Below are positions 35,344 through 44,528 of a DNA stretch of 64,000 bases, piece by piece. Each line of letters begins with the position of its first letter. The first letter of the stretch is position 1. The notes under the pieces are model-generated. The model had not been told where the DNA came from and did no database searches. It saw nothing but the letters and a program-made list of their open reading frames with translations. Origin of the DNA: Paenibacillus algorifonticola (lineage in GTDB: Bacteria > Bacillota > Bacilli > Paenibacillales > Paenibacillaceae); NCBI RefSeq assembly GCF_000971975.1, contig NZ_LAQO01000022.1:62001-126000 (forward strand), read 5' to 3'. Made by a program: the position numbers and the translations under genes.

Positions 35344-35380
35344 AAGCTGTTATGCAATTATGCATGGCAGCTTTTTTATT
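35344..35380 (+). terminator. Intrinsic terminator after the secreted protein
   Basis: AAGCTGTTATGCA pairs with TGCATGGCAGCTT (G-U pairs allowed), followed by six T residues. Confidence 0.8.
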
Positions 35381-35408
35381 TTGCAGCAAAAAAGTTAATT
35401 GCAATCGA

Positions 35409-35520
35409 TTGACACGTTTATAAAGGCCATGGTATCATTCCTGATAGTAAATATTACGAATAGATAACGAGCTGGAGCGCTCGTTTTTTCTTTGGATTCT
35501 AATCGTAATGATTACATATA
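35409..35520 (+). promoter_or_regulatory. Promoter, terminator-like hairpin and Zur-type box upstream of the ABC importer
   Basis: TTGACA (35409-35414) and TATCAT (35433-35438) form a promoter with an 18-bp spacer. About 30 bases on, AACGAGC/GCTCGTT with a T run (35466-35489) forms a terminator. Then comes AATCGTAATGATTACATATA (35501-35520), whose core TCGTAATGATTACA closely fits the Zur consensus TCGTAATNATTACGA of Bacillus. This suggests that the importer is repressed by zinc, with either a second promoter overlapping the box or attenuation at the hairpin. Confidence 0.7.
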
Positions 35521-35563
35521 TTTAGCGCGAAAGACATGCCCGAAAGGGAGAGGGAGTTTGGTT

Positions 35564-37168
35564 ATGCTGTTATTGAAGGAGAATAAAAGGAATAAACGAT
35601 TATTTTTCACCATCCTGCTGCTCGTTCTGTCCATGGTCGTTGCAGGCTGCGGAAAATCTGCAAATTCATCATCGGAGACCGGAAATACTGGTCAAAATGC
35701 AACTGCTGCTGCGGAAAATAAAGCGGGAAAAACGCTGACGCTGCTCTACCATTTCAAGAGCGGAAGTCTGGACCCGCATAATGATTATATTGTTTTGAAA
35801 GCGGGCGTTGTTGAAACGCTTGTACGCATGGATGATAAGCTGGAGCTTCAGCCGTGGCTCGCATCCAAATGGGAGTCGGTGGATGACTCAACATGGCGTT
35901 TTACGATCCGCGAAGGCGTTACCTTCCATAGTGGCGCCAAGCTTGATGCGGCCGCTGTTAAAGCCTCGCTCGAACGCGGCATAGGCGTGAACAAGGCGCT
36001 GGACACCACACTTAAGATCGCTTCTATGAAGGCGGAAGGCCAGGAGCTTACCATTACGACAACGGAGCCTCTGCCAGCTTTTCCATCTGAGCTTGTAAAT
36101 CCATATAGCGGCATTATCGATGTGGCGGCTGAAAAAACGATGGGCACCGAAGCGTTCAATAAGGCGCCAGTCGGTACGGGACCCTTTCAAATAAAAGGCT
36201 TCACGCCGAATATGGAAATAAACCTCGCCCGTTATGACAGCTATTGGGATGGTGCAGCGCTGCTTGAAGAAATTAAGTTCAAATTTAATGAGGACGGCAA
36301 TGTACGGGCGCTGGCGCTTCAGGCGAAGGAGGCCGATCTGGCTTTTCAGCTTCCAGCCGAAATGGTCGACGTCATTAAGCAGGATCAAAATTTAAAGATA
36401 GAGTCGCTTGCTGGCTTGCGTGCGCATTTCCTGCTTTATAACCAGCAGCAGCCCGCTTTAAAAGACGTACTGGTCAGACAGGCGCTGGACTTGCTCATTG
36501 ACCGTGAAAGCATGGCGAAGGACGTCATGCTGGGCAACGCTTCTGCTGCCAATGGCCCATTTAACGCGAATTTGCCTTTCGGCAGCCAGGAAGCGGTTCA
36601 ACCGCTCGATACGGAAAAGGCGAAGCAGCTGCTCGAACAGGCTGGCTATGCACAGGGCAGCAGCGGCAAGCTGGAGAAGGATGGAAAGCCGCTGACCCTT
36701 GAGGTCATTACTTATAAAGGCCGGCCAGAGCTTCCGCTCATTGCCCAGCTTCTGCAATCCGATGCCGCTAAAATTGGCGTAACGTTAACGATAAAAACCG
36801 TTGAAAATGTAGATACGTATTTGCGCGATAATAACGATTGGAACTTGGCTACTTACAGCAATTTGACTGCTCCGCGCGGGGATGGAGGCTTTTTCCTTAA
36901 TTCAGCGTTTATTGTGGGCGGTTCGCTTAATCCGGCTAATATCAGCAACGACGAGCTGAGCGCGATCATCGCGCAGCTGAATGCTACGGGCGACGTGGCA
37001 GAACGCGTAAAGCTTACCCAAGCTGCCGCTGCGGTAATTAAAGCGCAGGCTCTGCATTCCTATGCGGTCTATCCAAACATAATTGTAGGCATGAACAAGA
37101 AGGTCACTGGTTGGACACCAGGGCCTGAAGAATATTATTTAGTGACAAACAAAATGGATGTGTCTTAA
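35564..37168 (+). CDS. ABC transporter substrate-binding lipoprotein (nickel/peptide/metallophore type)
   Basis: Start ATG 35564 after AGGGAGAGGGAG; it gives a lipoprotein signal with lipobox VVAGC (Cys about residue 29). The 534-residue SBP_bac_5 protein shows LYHFKSGSLDPHNDYIVLKA, LASKWESVDDSTWRFTIREG and AFNKAPVGTGPFQIKGFTPN, the arrangement found in nickel/opine-metallophore binding proteins (NikA, CntA/Opp1A). With the Zur-like box upstream, uptake of zinc as a metallophore complex, or of nickel, is the best guess. No opine synthase genes are nearby. Four ABC genes follow closely. Confidence 0.85.
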   Translation: MLLLKENKRNKRLFFTILLLVLSMVVAGCGKSANSSSETGNTGQNATAAAENKAGKTLTLLYHFKSGSLDPHNDYIVLKAGVVETLVRMDDKLELQPWLASKWESVDDSTWRFTIREGVTFHSGAKLDAAAVKASLERGIGVNKALDTTLKIASMKAEGQELTITTTEPLPAFPSELVNPYSGIIDVAAEKTMGTEAFNKAPVGTGPFQIKGFTPNMEINLARYDSYWDGAALLEEIKFKFNEDGNVRALALQAKEADLAFQLPAEMVDVIKQDQNLKIESLAGLRAHFLLYNQQQPALKDVLVRQALDLLIDRESMAKDVMLGNASAANGPFNANLPFGSQEAVQPLDTEKAKQLLEQAGYAQGSSGKLEKDGKPLTLEVITYKGRPELPLIAQLLQSDAAKIGVTLTIKTVENVDTYLRDNNDWNLATYSNLTAPRGDGGFFLNSAFIVGGSLNPANISNDELSAIIAQLNATGDVAERVKLTQAAAAVIKAQALHSYAVYPNIIVGMNKKVTGWTPGPEEYYLVTNKMDVS

Positions 37169-38114
37169 CGTGCTGCAGCTCATTAAAAAACGTTTGATTC
37201 AACTCGTATTTGTACTGTTTATTTTATCTTTAGTTATTTTCATTCTGATGAAGCTCGCTCCTGGCGACCCCGTTCTTACATTGCTGCATGCCGATGAAAT
37301 GTCGATTACACAGGCCGATGAAGCTGCGCTTCGCGAGGAGCTTGGCTTCGACCAGCCTGTGCTTGTGCAATACGGAAAATGGATGCTCGGTCTAATCCGG
37401 CTTGATCTGGGCACTTCGTATTTAAAAGGCCGTCCAGTGCTGGATGAGCTGCTGGATAAGCTGCCGGCGACAATTCAGCTGACAGCTAGCGGCCTCGCTG
37501 TCATGGTAGCCATTGCACTCCCGCTCGGCCTCATAGCATCGCGCTATCCAAACCGGTGGCCGGATCATGTGAGCCGGATACTCGCACTTGTCGGCGCATC
37601 GATTCCGAGCTTTTGGATGGGGCTGCTGCTCATTTACTTATTTTCCTTAAAGCTAGGGTGGCTGCCGACAAGCGGCAAGGGCAGCTTCGCGCATATGATT
37701 TTGCCATCCATTACGCTCGGCTTCGCAATGGCCGCTGTCTATGCAAGGCTGCTGCGCTCCGGGCTGCTGGACAGCCTGTCCCAGGATTATATTAAAGCGG
37801 CGAGGGCACGCGGCCTTGCTGAACGGCGCATATTGATGGGGCATGCCCTGCGTGCTGCGTTGCTTCCGGTTATTACAGTATTTGGCGTCAGCTTCGGCAA
37901 TTTGCTCGCAGGATCCGTCGTCATTGAAACGCTGTTTGCTTGGCCGGGCCTTGGCAGCTTGGCGCTTGAAGCGATTTTTGAACGGGATTATCCGATCATT
38001 CAAGGGTACGTGCTGGCGACTGGGCTATTCGTTGTCGTCGTTAATCTGCTAGTTGATCTCAGCTACAGCTTGCTTGATCCGCGCATTCGCTTAGGGAAAG
38101 GAGCCTCGTCATGA
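37158..38114 (+). CDS. ABC transporter permease (NikB/OppB-like)
   Basis: The start is either ATG 37158, inside the end of the previous gene, or GTG 37170 just after its stop; neither has a strong SD, so translation is probably coupled. The 318-residue protein has six membrane helices, the OppB-type FILMKLAPGDPVLTLLHADE early region, SIPSFWMGLLLIYLFSLKLG and the EAA loop YIKAARARGLAERRILMGHA (about 210-229). It forms the channel with the next protein. Confidence 0.87.
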   Translation: MCLNVLQLIKKRLIQLVFVLFILSLVIFILMKLAPGDPVLTLLHADEMSITQADEAALREELGFDQPVLVQYGKWMLGLIRLDLGTSYLKGRPVLDELLDKLPATIQLTASGLAVMVAIALPLGLIASRYPNRWPDHVSRILALVGASIPSFWMGLLLIYLFSLKLGWLPTSGKGSFAHMILPSITLGFAMAAVYARLLRSGLLDSLSQDYIKAARARGLAERRILMGHALRAALLPVITVFGVSFGNLLAGSVVIETLFAWPGLGSLALEAIFERDYPIIQGYVLATGLFVVVVNLLVDLSYSLLDPRIRLGKGASS

Positions 38115-38980
38115 ATGGGAAACTAACCGCGGAGCTTTCACTGCCGCTTAGACGAAGCCATGCGGGGCGGCAGATGCTGCACAACCGTGCGATGATGCTG
38201 GGCATGAGCCTGCTTGGAATCATCGTGCTGCTGGCGCTGTTTGGGCCGATTATCGTCCCAAATGATCCCTTAACCGTGCAAATGGGGGATAGGCTGCTCT
38301 CCCCCAGCTGGCAATATCCGCTCGGAACGGATCATCTCGGCCGATGTATTTTCACAAGGCTTGTAATAGGTGCGCAGCTTACGCTTGGCATTTCCGCCAT
38401 TGTCATTGTCACTGTGATCGTGCTTGGCGTACCGCTCGGGCTGATCTCGGGCTATATTGGCGGACGATTCGATTCGATTATTATGCGGCTTGTAGATGGC
38501 ATGGGAGCACTGCCGGAATTTATATTTGCTATCGCGTTTGCCGGCTTTCTAGGACCGAGCTTGCCTAATTTGATTTTTGCTATTGTGCTGGTGAAATGGA
38601 TCGGTTACGCCCGAGTTGTGCGCAGCGTCGCCTTATCTGAGCGTGAGAAGGAATATGTGCTGGCGGCAAAGGTTGCGGGATGCAGCACTTGGACGATTTT
38701 GCGCCGCCACTTGCTTCCGCAAATGATTTCTCCCGTTGTCGTGCTAGCTGCACTGGATATTGGCAAAATCATTATGATTATCTCGATGCTCTCCTATCTG
38801 GGACTTGGCGCACAGCCGCCAACGCCAGAATGGGGCGCCATGCTCAATGATGGCCGGCCTTATTTTCAATCTGCGCCGCAGCTCATGATTTATCCGGGAC
38901 TTGCCATTATGGCCATCGTCATTGCCTGTAATCTGCTCGGTGAAGGGCTGCGTGAAGCGCTTGATGTCCGCAGTCGCTAA
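38111..38980 (+). CDS. ABC transporter permease (NikC/OppC-like)
   Basis: ATG 38111 overlaps the previous stop (ATGA) with AAAGGAG upstream. The 289-residue protein shows YPLGTDHLGRCIFTRLVIGA (about 60-79), MRLVDGMGALPEFIFAIAFA and the EAA loop YVLAAKVAGCSTWTILRRHL (about 181-200). DHLGRCIFTRL is typical of OppC/NikC permeases. It pairs with the NikB-like permease. Confidence 0.88.
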   Translation: MNGKLTAELSLPLRRSHAGRQMLHNRAMMLGMSLLGIIVLLALFGPIIVPNDPLTVQMGDRLLSPSWQYPLGTDHLGRCIFTRLVIGAQLTLGISAIVIVTVIVLGVPLGLISGYIGGRFDSIIMRLVDGMGALPEFIFAIAFAGFLGPSLPNLIFAIVLVKWIGYARVVRSVALSEREKEYVLAAKVAGCSTWTILRRHLLPQMISPVVVLAALDIGKIIMIISMLSYLGLGAQPPTPEWGAMLNDGRPYFQSAPQLMIYPGLAIMAIVIACNLLGEGLREALDVRSR

Positions 38981-39022
38981 TATCGATTCAAGGGTAGCAA
39001 GGGAAAGGAGGCGTATGACCTG

Positions 39023-39889
39023 ATGCCGCAAATAATGGATAAGGAAACGACGCATATGGAAAAAGCTCAACAGGAAAATGCCGCGTCACCGCTGGTGGCT
39101 GTTGAAGCGCCAGTGCTAGAGGTTTCACAGCTGCAAATTTTCACCCGACAGGAAAAGCAGCAGCGCCCGCTCGTTCATGGCGTTAGCTTCGTCATCCCTA
39201 GAGGCGAGACACTTGCACTCGTAGGGGAAAGCGGCAGCGGCAAAAGTGTAACGGCAAGCGCTGTGCTTGGCTTGATGTCCGGCTCGCTTGGCATAAGCAA
39301 TGGGGAAATTCGCTTCCGTGGCGACAATGTTTTGGACTGGCCGAATAAGAAGCGGCGAGGTTTGCGTGGACGCGAAATCGGTTTTATTTTTCAAAATTAT
39401 CAGGAGAGCTTTACGCCATTTATTACGGTTGGCAAGCAGATGAATGAAACGCTGCGCTCTCATGAGAAGCTGACCAGGCGGCAGGCGAAGGTGCATGCGC
39501 TGGAATGGCTGGAGCAGGTAGGCCTGCCCGCGGAGCGTGTCTACAGCAGCTATCCGTTCCAACTGAGCGGTGGGCAGCTTCAACGGGCTGCTATCGCTGG
39601 GGCGATGATGCTTCAGCCTTCACTGCTCATTGCCGATGAGCCGACGACGGCGCTTGATGTGCTTTCTGGCGAAAAGGTGCTCGATGTGCTTGCCAGCCTT
39701 CAGAAGCGAACGGGCTGCGCGGTGCTGCTCATTTCGCATGATCTGAGGCATGTGGTGAAACGAGCCTCGACGATAGCCGTCATGAAGGACGGCCATATTG
39801 TTGAGCTGGATACAGCAGAGCATATTTTGTATCACTGCCATCACGAGTATACGCAGCAGCTATTGAATGCAAGGCCTTATATTACTTAA
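39023..39889 (+). CDS. ABC transporter ATPase (NikD/OppD-like)
   Basis: ATG 39023 with AAAGGAGG upstream. The 288-residue ATPase has Walker A LVGESGSGKSVTAS (about 70), Q-loop IFQNYQESFTPF, signature LSGGQLQRAAIAGAMML (about 182) and Walker B LLIADEPTTALDV. It powers the importer together with the following ATPase. Confidence 0.9.
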   Translation: MPQIMDKETTHMEKAQQENAASPLVAVEAPVLEVSQLQIFTRQEKQQRPLVHGVSFVIPRGETLALVGESGSGKSVTASAVLGLMSGSLGISNGEIRFRGDNVLDWPNKKRRGLRGREIGFIFQNYQESFTPFITVGKQMNETLRSHEKLTRRQAKVHALEWLEQVGLPAERVYSSYPFQLSGGQLQRAAIAGAMMLQPSLLIADEPTTALDVLSGEKVLDVLASLQKRTGCAVLLISHDLRHVVKRASTIAVMKDGHIVELDTAEHILYHCHHEYTQQLLNARPYIT

Positions 39890-39917
39890 CTATGAGGAAT
39901 CAGGAGGTGAGAAGCCG

Positions 39918-40697
39918 GTGCAGCCTTTGTTGCGCGTAGAGCGTTTATATAAAACCTTCAGGAAATCAAAGGAGCAGGTTTATGCGCTGAAAGAAATTTC
40001 GCTGCAAATTGCGAGGGGCGAATGTCTTGGTGTTGTAGGTGAAAGCGGTAGTGGCAAAAGCACATTAGGCAAAGTGATTTTGGCGCTGGAGCGACCGGAT
40101 AGCGGTGAAGTATGGCTGGATGATGTTCCACTGCTTCAGCTAAAGGGGGCAGCGCTTAGAGAGCAGCGGCAGCATGTACAGGTCGTATTTCAGGACCCGA
40201 ACGCCTCGCTTAACAGCAAAATGCCCATTTGGCGTTCGATCATGGAGCCGCTTGATAATTTTCCAGATGTGATGCCGCCGTTCTTGTCAGGAAAGCGTAC
40301 CGACAGGATAGGCTTGGCTGCGCAGCTGCTAGAGCTGGTAGGCTTGCCGCTTGATCATTTGGCCCGATATCCGCATGAGCTTAGCGGCGGGCAGCGGCAG
40401 CGGGTCGCCATTGCGCGGGGGATCAGCCTGAACCCCAAGCTGCTCGTCTGTGATGAACCAACTTCAAGTCTGGACGTTTCCGTTCAAGCGCAAATTTTGC
40501 AACTGCTCAAAAGCTTAAAGCAAACGCTAGGCATGTCCTATTTGTTTATTTCCCATGATATTGCTTCCGTCCAATATATGAGCGATCGCATGATCGTCAT
40601 GAAGGACGGGGAAATGATTGACGAGTTTGCCAGCTCCGAGTTGACACACCAAGATCGGCATATCTACACTAAGCTGCTGGTGGAGGCGGCGAGTTAG
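39918..40697 (+). CDS. ABC transporter ATPase (NikE/OppF-like)
   Basis: I prefer GTG 39918, which follows AGGAGGTGA at 39902-39909, over the ATG at 39867 inside the previous gene. The 259-residue ATPase has Walker A VVGESGSGKSTLGKVI (about 37), Q-loop VFQDPNASLNSKM, signature LSGGQRQRVAIARGISLNPK and Walker B LLVCDEPTSSLDV. It is the last gene of the five-gene transporter operon. Confidence 0.9.
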   Translation: MQPLLRVERLYKTFRKSKEQVYALKEISLQIARGECLGVVGESGSGKSTLGKVILALERPDSGEVWLDDVPLLQLKGAALREQRQHVQVVFQDPNASLNSKMPIWRSIMEPLDNFPDVMPPFLSGKRTDRIGLAAQLLELVGLPLDHLARYPHELSGGQRQRVAIARGISLNPKLLVCDEPTSSLDVSVQAQILQLLKSLKQTLGMSYLFISHDIASVQYMSDRMIVMKDGEMIDEFASSELTHQDRHIYTKLLVEAAS

Positions 40698-40791
40698 CGC
40701 TCCTTCCTAAGACAGCATAAAAAGTGCAGTAAAGCTATGAAATAAAAACAGGCTTGTTTGCTATTTTTGAAATCCGTCAGAAAATTATAGT

Positions 40792-40820
40792 TTGAAAGAT
40801 TGTAGGAAGTGTGCTATTAT
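40792..40820 (+). promoter_or_regulatory. Promoter of the T-box/ilvB unit
   Basis: TTGAAA (40792-40797) and TATTAT (40815-40820) with a 17-bp spacer lie just before the first T-box leader. Confidence 0.75.
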
Positions 40821-40827
40821 CAAAACC

Positions 40828-41150
40828 ATTAAAAAAGCGAGGAAGAGAAAACATACAAAGACGATTATGTTCAGAGAGCAGGGGGAGTGCTGAAACCTTT
40901 GCCGTAATCCTTGTATGCCGTCGTCTCGGAGCTTTTGATGGAAAGCGGAGCCTGGATACGCTTGGCACCGTGAGTAGATTCAAACGGAATGGCACACGTT
41001 ATCGTGCGGCAGGTAAGGCATTGCCTTATCTCATGAGGCTGAAATCGCAAGATTTCAGTGAATCAGGGTGGTACCACGAAATTTTTCCCCTTTCGTCCCT
41101 TAAGCATGGCAGAAATTTGCCGTCGCTTGCGGATGAAAGGGGTTTTTCTG
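40828..41150 (+). ncRNA. T-box riboswitch leader, copy 1
   Basis: It starts with GCGAGGAAGAG, contains the stem I apical AGAGAG element, and has the T-box core AGGGTGGTACCACG at 41065-41078, which pairs with uncharged tRNA ends. A terminator follows: CCCCTTTCGTCC with GGATGAAAGGGG and TTTTT (41087-41147). The specifier cannot be fixed by eye; GTC (Val) or CTC (Leu) in the GCCGTCGTCTCGGAG region at the base of stem I are the best candidates and both suit ilvB. Confidence 0.9.
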
Positions 41151-41163
41151 TTTTCAAAAAAAG

Positions 41164-41490
41164 TAAAAGCGAGGAAGAGAATACATACAAAGGCGATTAT
41201 GTTCAGAGAGCAGGGGGAGTGCTGAGACCTTTGCCGTAATCCTTGTATGCCGTCGTCTCGGAGCTTTTGATGGAAAGCGGAGCCTGTGTACGCTGGGCAT
41301 CGTGAGTAGATTCAAACGGAATGGCACACGTTACCGTGCAGCAGGTGAGGCATTGCCTTACCTCTTGAGACTGAACTCGCAAGATTTCAGTGAATCAGGG
41401 TGGTACCACGAAATGATTACCCCTTTCGTCCCTTAAGCATGGCAGAAGTTTGCCGTCGCTTGCGGATGAGAGGGGTTATTTATATTTAGG
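41164..41490 (+). ncRNA. T-box riboswitch leader, copy 2
   Basis: A second, nearly identical full leader in tandem: AAAAGCGAGGAAGAG at the start, AGAGAG, and AGGGTGGTACCACG at 41397-41410. The terminator arms CCCCTTTCGTCC and GGATGAGAGGGG (41420-41475) are followed by TTATTTATATTT, a weaker T tract than in copy 1. Differences from copy 1 are scattered. The two in series should require two uncharged tRNA events for read-through into ilvB. Confidence 0.9.
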
Positions 41491-41501
41491 GAGGCAGTCA
41501 C

Positions 41502-43232
41502 ATGAATAAACCATCTACGTTTACGAACGAATTGCAGCAGCAGGATCAGAAAGTGGTAACCGGATCGGAGATGCTTTTAAACGGCTTGCTTATGGAAGGG
41601 GTAGAATGTGTATTTGGCTACCCGGGCGGAAATGTGCTGTATATTTATGATGCGATGGTTCATAATCGGGATTTCAAACATATTTTGACCAGGCATGAGC
41701 AAGGGGCTATTCATGCGGCTGACGGCTATGCGAGGTCAACTGGGAAAGTGGGCGTTTGCATCGCTACCTCTGGTCCAGGAGCGACGAATCTAGTGACCGG
41801 TATTGCAACTGCTTATTATGATTCTGTGCCATTAGTTGTTATTACGGGCAATGTATCAACAGCGGTTATGGGTACGGACGCCTTTCAGGAGGCCGATATC
41901 GTTAGCATGACGATGTCAATAACGAAGCATAGTTATCTGGTTCGTGACGCACAGGAGCTTCCGCGAATTATCCATGAAGCGTTTCATATCGCGAACACGG
42001 GAAGGAAAGGTCCGGTTTTAATCGACATCCCCAAAGACGTATCGAATCAGAAAATGCTGGATCAACCTGTAAGCCCTATTCATATACGCGGTTATCATGG
42101 CGATCCGATTCCGAATCATGCGGAAACAGATCGATTAATTCAGGCGATTGCACAAGCTCAAAGACCCGTTATTATAGCGGGAGGTGGCGTCGTTTATTCA
42201 AATGCCTCCAATGAGCTTATCGCATTCGCGAACAAAACCAATATTCCAGTTGCGACGACCTTGCTTGGTTTGGGCGGTTTTCCAAGTGCGCATGATTTAT
42301 GGCTGGGTATGCCAGGCCATCATGGTGCATATGCGGCGAACATGGCTATCCAAAACGCTGACCTCATCCTTTCCATCGGTTCAAGATTTGATGACCGGGT
42401 AACGATGAAGCTTGATGGCTTCGCTCCGCAAGCGAAATGGATTGCCCATATCGATATCGATCCAGCTGAAATTGGCAAAAATATTAAAACGGATATTGCA
42501 TGCATCGGCGATATAAAGGCTGTGCTGCAATATGCCAATACGCTCGCGGTAACCTCGCAATCCAGCAGCTGGATTGCTGAAGTACAGCAAAATAAAAGGC
42601 TGTATCCATTGAGGTACAATGATTCCGATACGGAGCTTAAACCACAATTTGTTATTGAAATGATTCATGAGACGACGCAAGGAAAGGCGATTATTACGAC
42701 GGACGTAGGGCAGCATCAAATGTGGGCCGCGCAATTTTATAAATTCAAGCATCCCCGCTCGCTCATTACATCCGGGGGGCTTGGCACAATGGGATTTGGC
42801 TTTCCCGCTGCTATCGGTGCTCAAATCGGAAACCCAGACCGACTAGTCGTTTCGATAAATGGTGACGGAGGCATGCAGATGTGTGCGCAGGAAATGGCCA
42901 TTTGTGCAATCAACCAGATTCCCGTTAAAATTGTCGTGATTAACAATCAAGTGCTTGGCATGGTTAAGCAGCAGCAGGAGCTCATGTACGAAAGGCGCTA
43001 TAGCCAGATCGATCTTGCCGGCAGCCCTGATTTCGTTAAGCTTGCTGAAGCGTATGGCATTAAGGGGCTAAGAGCAAGCCATAAAGAAGAGGCCATTCGC
43101 ATCTGGGAAGAGGCACTGCACACACCGGGACCTGTACTTGTTGAGTTTGTAGTGCCGACAGAAGAGAATGTATATCCGATGGTTTTAGCCGGAACGACAT
43201 TGGATCAGATGATCATGGGAGATTTTGAATAA
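41502..43232 (+). CDS. ilvB: Acetolactate synthase large (catalytic) subunit
   Basis: ATG 41502 with AGGGAGGC upstream. The 576-residue ThDP enzyme shows VFGYPGGNVLYIYDAM, RHEQGAIHAADGYARSTGKV (catalytic Glu, about 64-83), SGPGATNLVTGIATAYYDSV and the ThDP motif GDGGMQMCAQEMAICAINQI ending in NNQVLGMVKQQQ (about 454-490). It makes acetolactate or acetohydroxybutyrate for valine, leucine and isoleucine. It resembles biosynthetic IlvB more than catabolic AlsS. No ilvN or ilvC follows, so it may be a second, stand-alone copy. Control is by the tandem T-boxes. Confidence 0.92.
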   Translation: MNKPSTFTNELQQQDQKVVTGSEMLLNGLLMEGVECVFGYPGGNVLYIYDAMVHNRDFKHILTRHEQGAIHAADGYARSTGKVGVCIATSGPGATNLVTGIATAYYDSVPLVVITGNVSTAVMGTDAFQEADIVSMTMSITKHSYLVRDAQELPRIIHEAFHIANTGRKGPVLIDIPKDVSNQKMLDQPVSPIHIRGYHGDPIPNHAETDRLIQAIAQAQRPVIIAGGGVVYSNASNELIAFANKTNIPVATTLLGLGGFPSAHDLWLGMPGHHGAYAANMAIQNADLILSIGSRFDDRVTMKLDGFAPQAKWIAHIDIDPAEIGKNIKTDIACIGDIKAVLQYANTLAVTSQSSSWIAEVQQNKRLYPLRYNDSDTELKPQFVIEMIHETTQGKAIITTDVGQHQMWAAQFYKFKHPRSLITSGGLGTMGFGFPAAIGAQIGNPDRLVVSINGDGGMQMCAQEMAICAINQIPVKIVVINNQVLGMVKQQQELMYERRYSQIDLAGSPDFVKLAEAYGIKGLRASHKEEAIRIWEEALHTPGPVLVEFVVPTEENVYPMVLAGTTLDQMIMGDFE

Positions 43233-43240
43233 GCTTGCAA

Positions 43241-43273
43241 AACAACTTAATTAATGGGGCTAATTAAATTGTT
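43241..43273. repeat. Inverted repeat downstream of ilvB
   Basis: ACAAC-TTAATTA pairs with TAATTAA-AT-TGTTGT around TGGGGC. There is no clean T tract, so it is a weak terminator or an operator. The rest of the 43233-43513 gap shows no gene. Confidence 0.35.
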
Positions 43274-43513
43274 GTCCCTTTCCTTGGCGAATTTTCATGA
43301 ATTTTGCGAGGGGAAATTAACAGCATTAATTATAAAAATCGACAAATACAGCGGCTGCTAGGTGATTTATTTTATGTGATTAAATAAAAGCTGTCGTTTT
43401 GTGCAGTTAGGCTTTGTCAGTGTCAGCTTTCATCGTTTACAATGAGGAGGAATGGAGCGGGTGCCGATCTAGGCCTAGCTGCTTCGACACAATGGGTAAG
43501 GGGGAGACTTGCG

Positions 43514-44473
43514 ATGAGCGACAGAAAACGAATTTTACTCGATGTAGACACTGGGGTCGATGATGCCATCGCGATCTTATACGCGCTGCTTTCACCTGAA
43601 ATGAAGGTGGAGGGCATTACGACAGGGTACGGAAATACGACGGTGGAGCAAGCTACAGACAATACGCTAAGGGTGGTGCAGCTTGCCAATTGCGGTTACG
43701 AGGTTCCCGTTGCAGCGGGGGCGGAAGCGCCAAGCGTAAGGCCTTCGCGTGGAACAGATGCGCATATTCATGGGCATAATGGTATAGGAGATGCCGTGCT
43801 GCCGCCTTCGGCCCAGCTGCCGCTGAAGGAAAATGCGGTTGAATTCATCATTCGCAAAGCTGCGGAAAATCCTGGAGAGCTCACGCTGGTTACGACGGGC
43901 AGAATGACGAATTTGGCGCTCGCGCTGAAAAAAGCTCCTGAGCTTGCGAGGCAGCTGAAACAGGTCGTGACGATGGGAGGCACGCTGTTTGCACCCGGCA
44001 ATGTGACGCCAGTTGCAGAAGCTAACCTCTATGCCGACCCTGAAGCGGCAGCGGCGGTTTTTGCATCGGATGTGCCACTCACGATTGTGGGGCTCGATGT
44101 GACTGTGCCTACAAGGCTTACGGGAGCTGATCTGGAGAAGCTTGCCCGCTATGCGCCGCAGCACAAGCAAGCGATCATCCGCTTTTTAAAGGAATCGCTG
44201 GGCGTTTATTTTGAGTTTTATCGCAAGACGAACTATTTCATTGAGGAATGTCCGATGCATGATGCGCTTGCGGTTCTTGTAGCGCTTAATCCGTCGCTTG
44301 TTACCACGCAAAAATTTAATGCCGTCGTTGATTGCAGCAGCGGGCTGACAGCGGGTATGATTGTAACAGACAGAAGACCTCGTCCATCTATGGGCAGAAG
44401 TGTGGAATTTTGCGTTGAGGTGGATTCGGCCAGAGCGATTCGCCAAATGATGTCGGTATTTTGGAGCGAATAA
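43514..44473 (+). CDS. Inosine-uridine-preferring type nucleoside hydrolase
   Basis: ATG 43514 with GGGGGAG upstream; earlier in-frame starts have no SD. The 319-residue protein has the calcium-binding LLDVDTGVDDAIAILYAL (DTGVDD, about residues 10-15), HGHNGIGDAVLP, LVTTGRMTNLALALKKAPEL, VTPVAEANLYADPEAAAAVF and CPMHDALAVLVALNP (second calcium Asp). It splits ribonucleosides into base and ribose. The released base could feed the purine catabolic operon at 3-17 kb. Confidence 0.88.
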   Translation: MSDRKRILLDVDTGVDDAIAILYALLSPEMKVEGITTGYGNTTVEQATDNTLRVVQLANCGYEVPVAAGAEAPSVRPSRGTDAHIHGHNGIGDAVLPPSAQLPLKENAVEFIIRKAAENPGELTLVTTGRMTNLALALKKAPELARQLKQVVTMGGTLFAPGNVTPVAEANLYADPEAAAAVFASDVPLTIVGLDVTVPTRLTGADLEKLARYAPQHKQAIIRFLKESLGVYFEFYRKTNYFIEECPMHDALAVLVALNPSLVTTQKFNAVVDCSSGLTAGMIVTDRRPRPSMGRSVEFCVEVDSARAIRQMMSVFWSE

Positions 44474-44528
44474 AGCTAGATAATGAAAGATCAGTTAAGT
44501 GTACGTAATTAAGGGAGGATTTTGGCAG

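Noticed and set aside
40811..41239. A 142-codon open frame upstream of ilvB
   Set aside because: It lies entirely inside the tandem T-box leaders, has no good SD, and its sequence follows the RNA structure.
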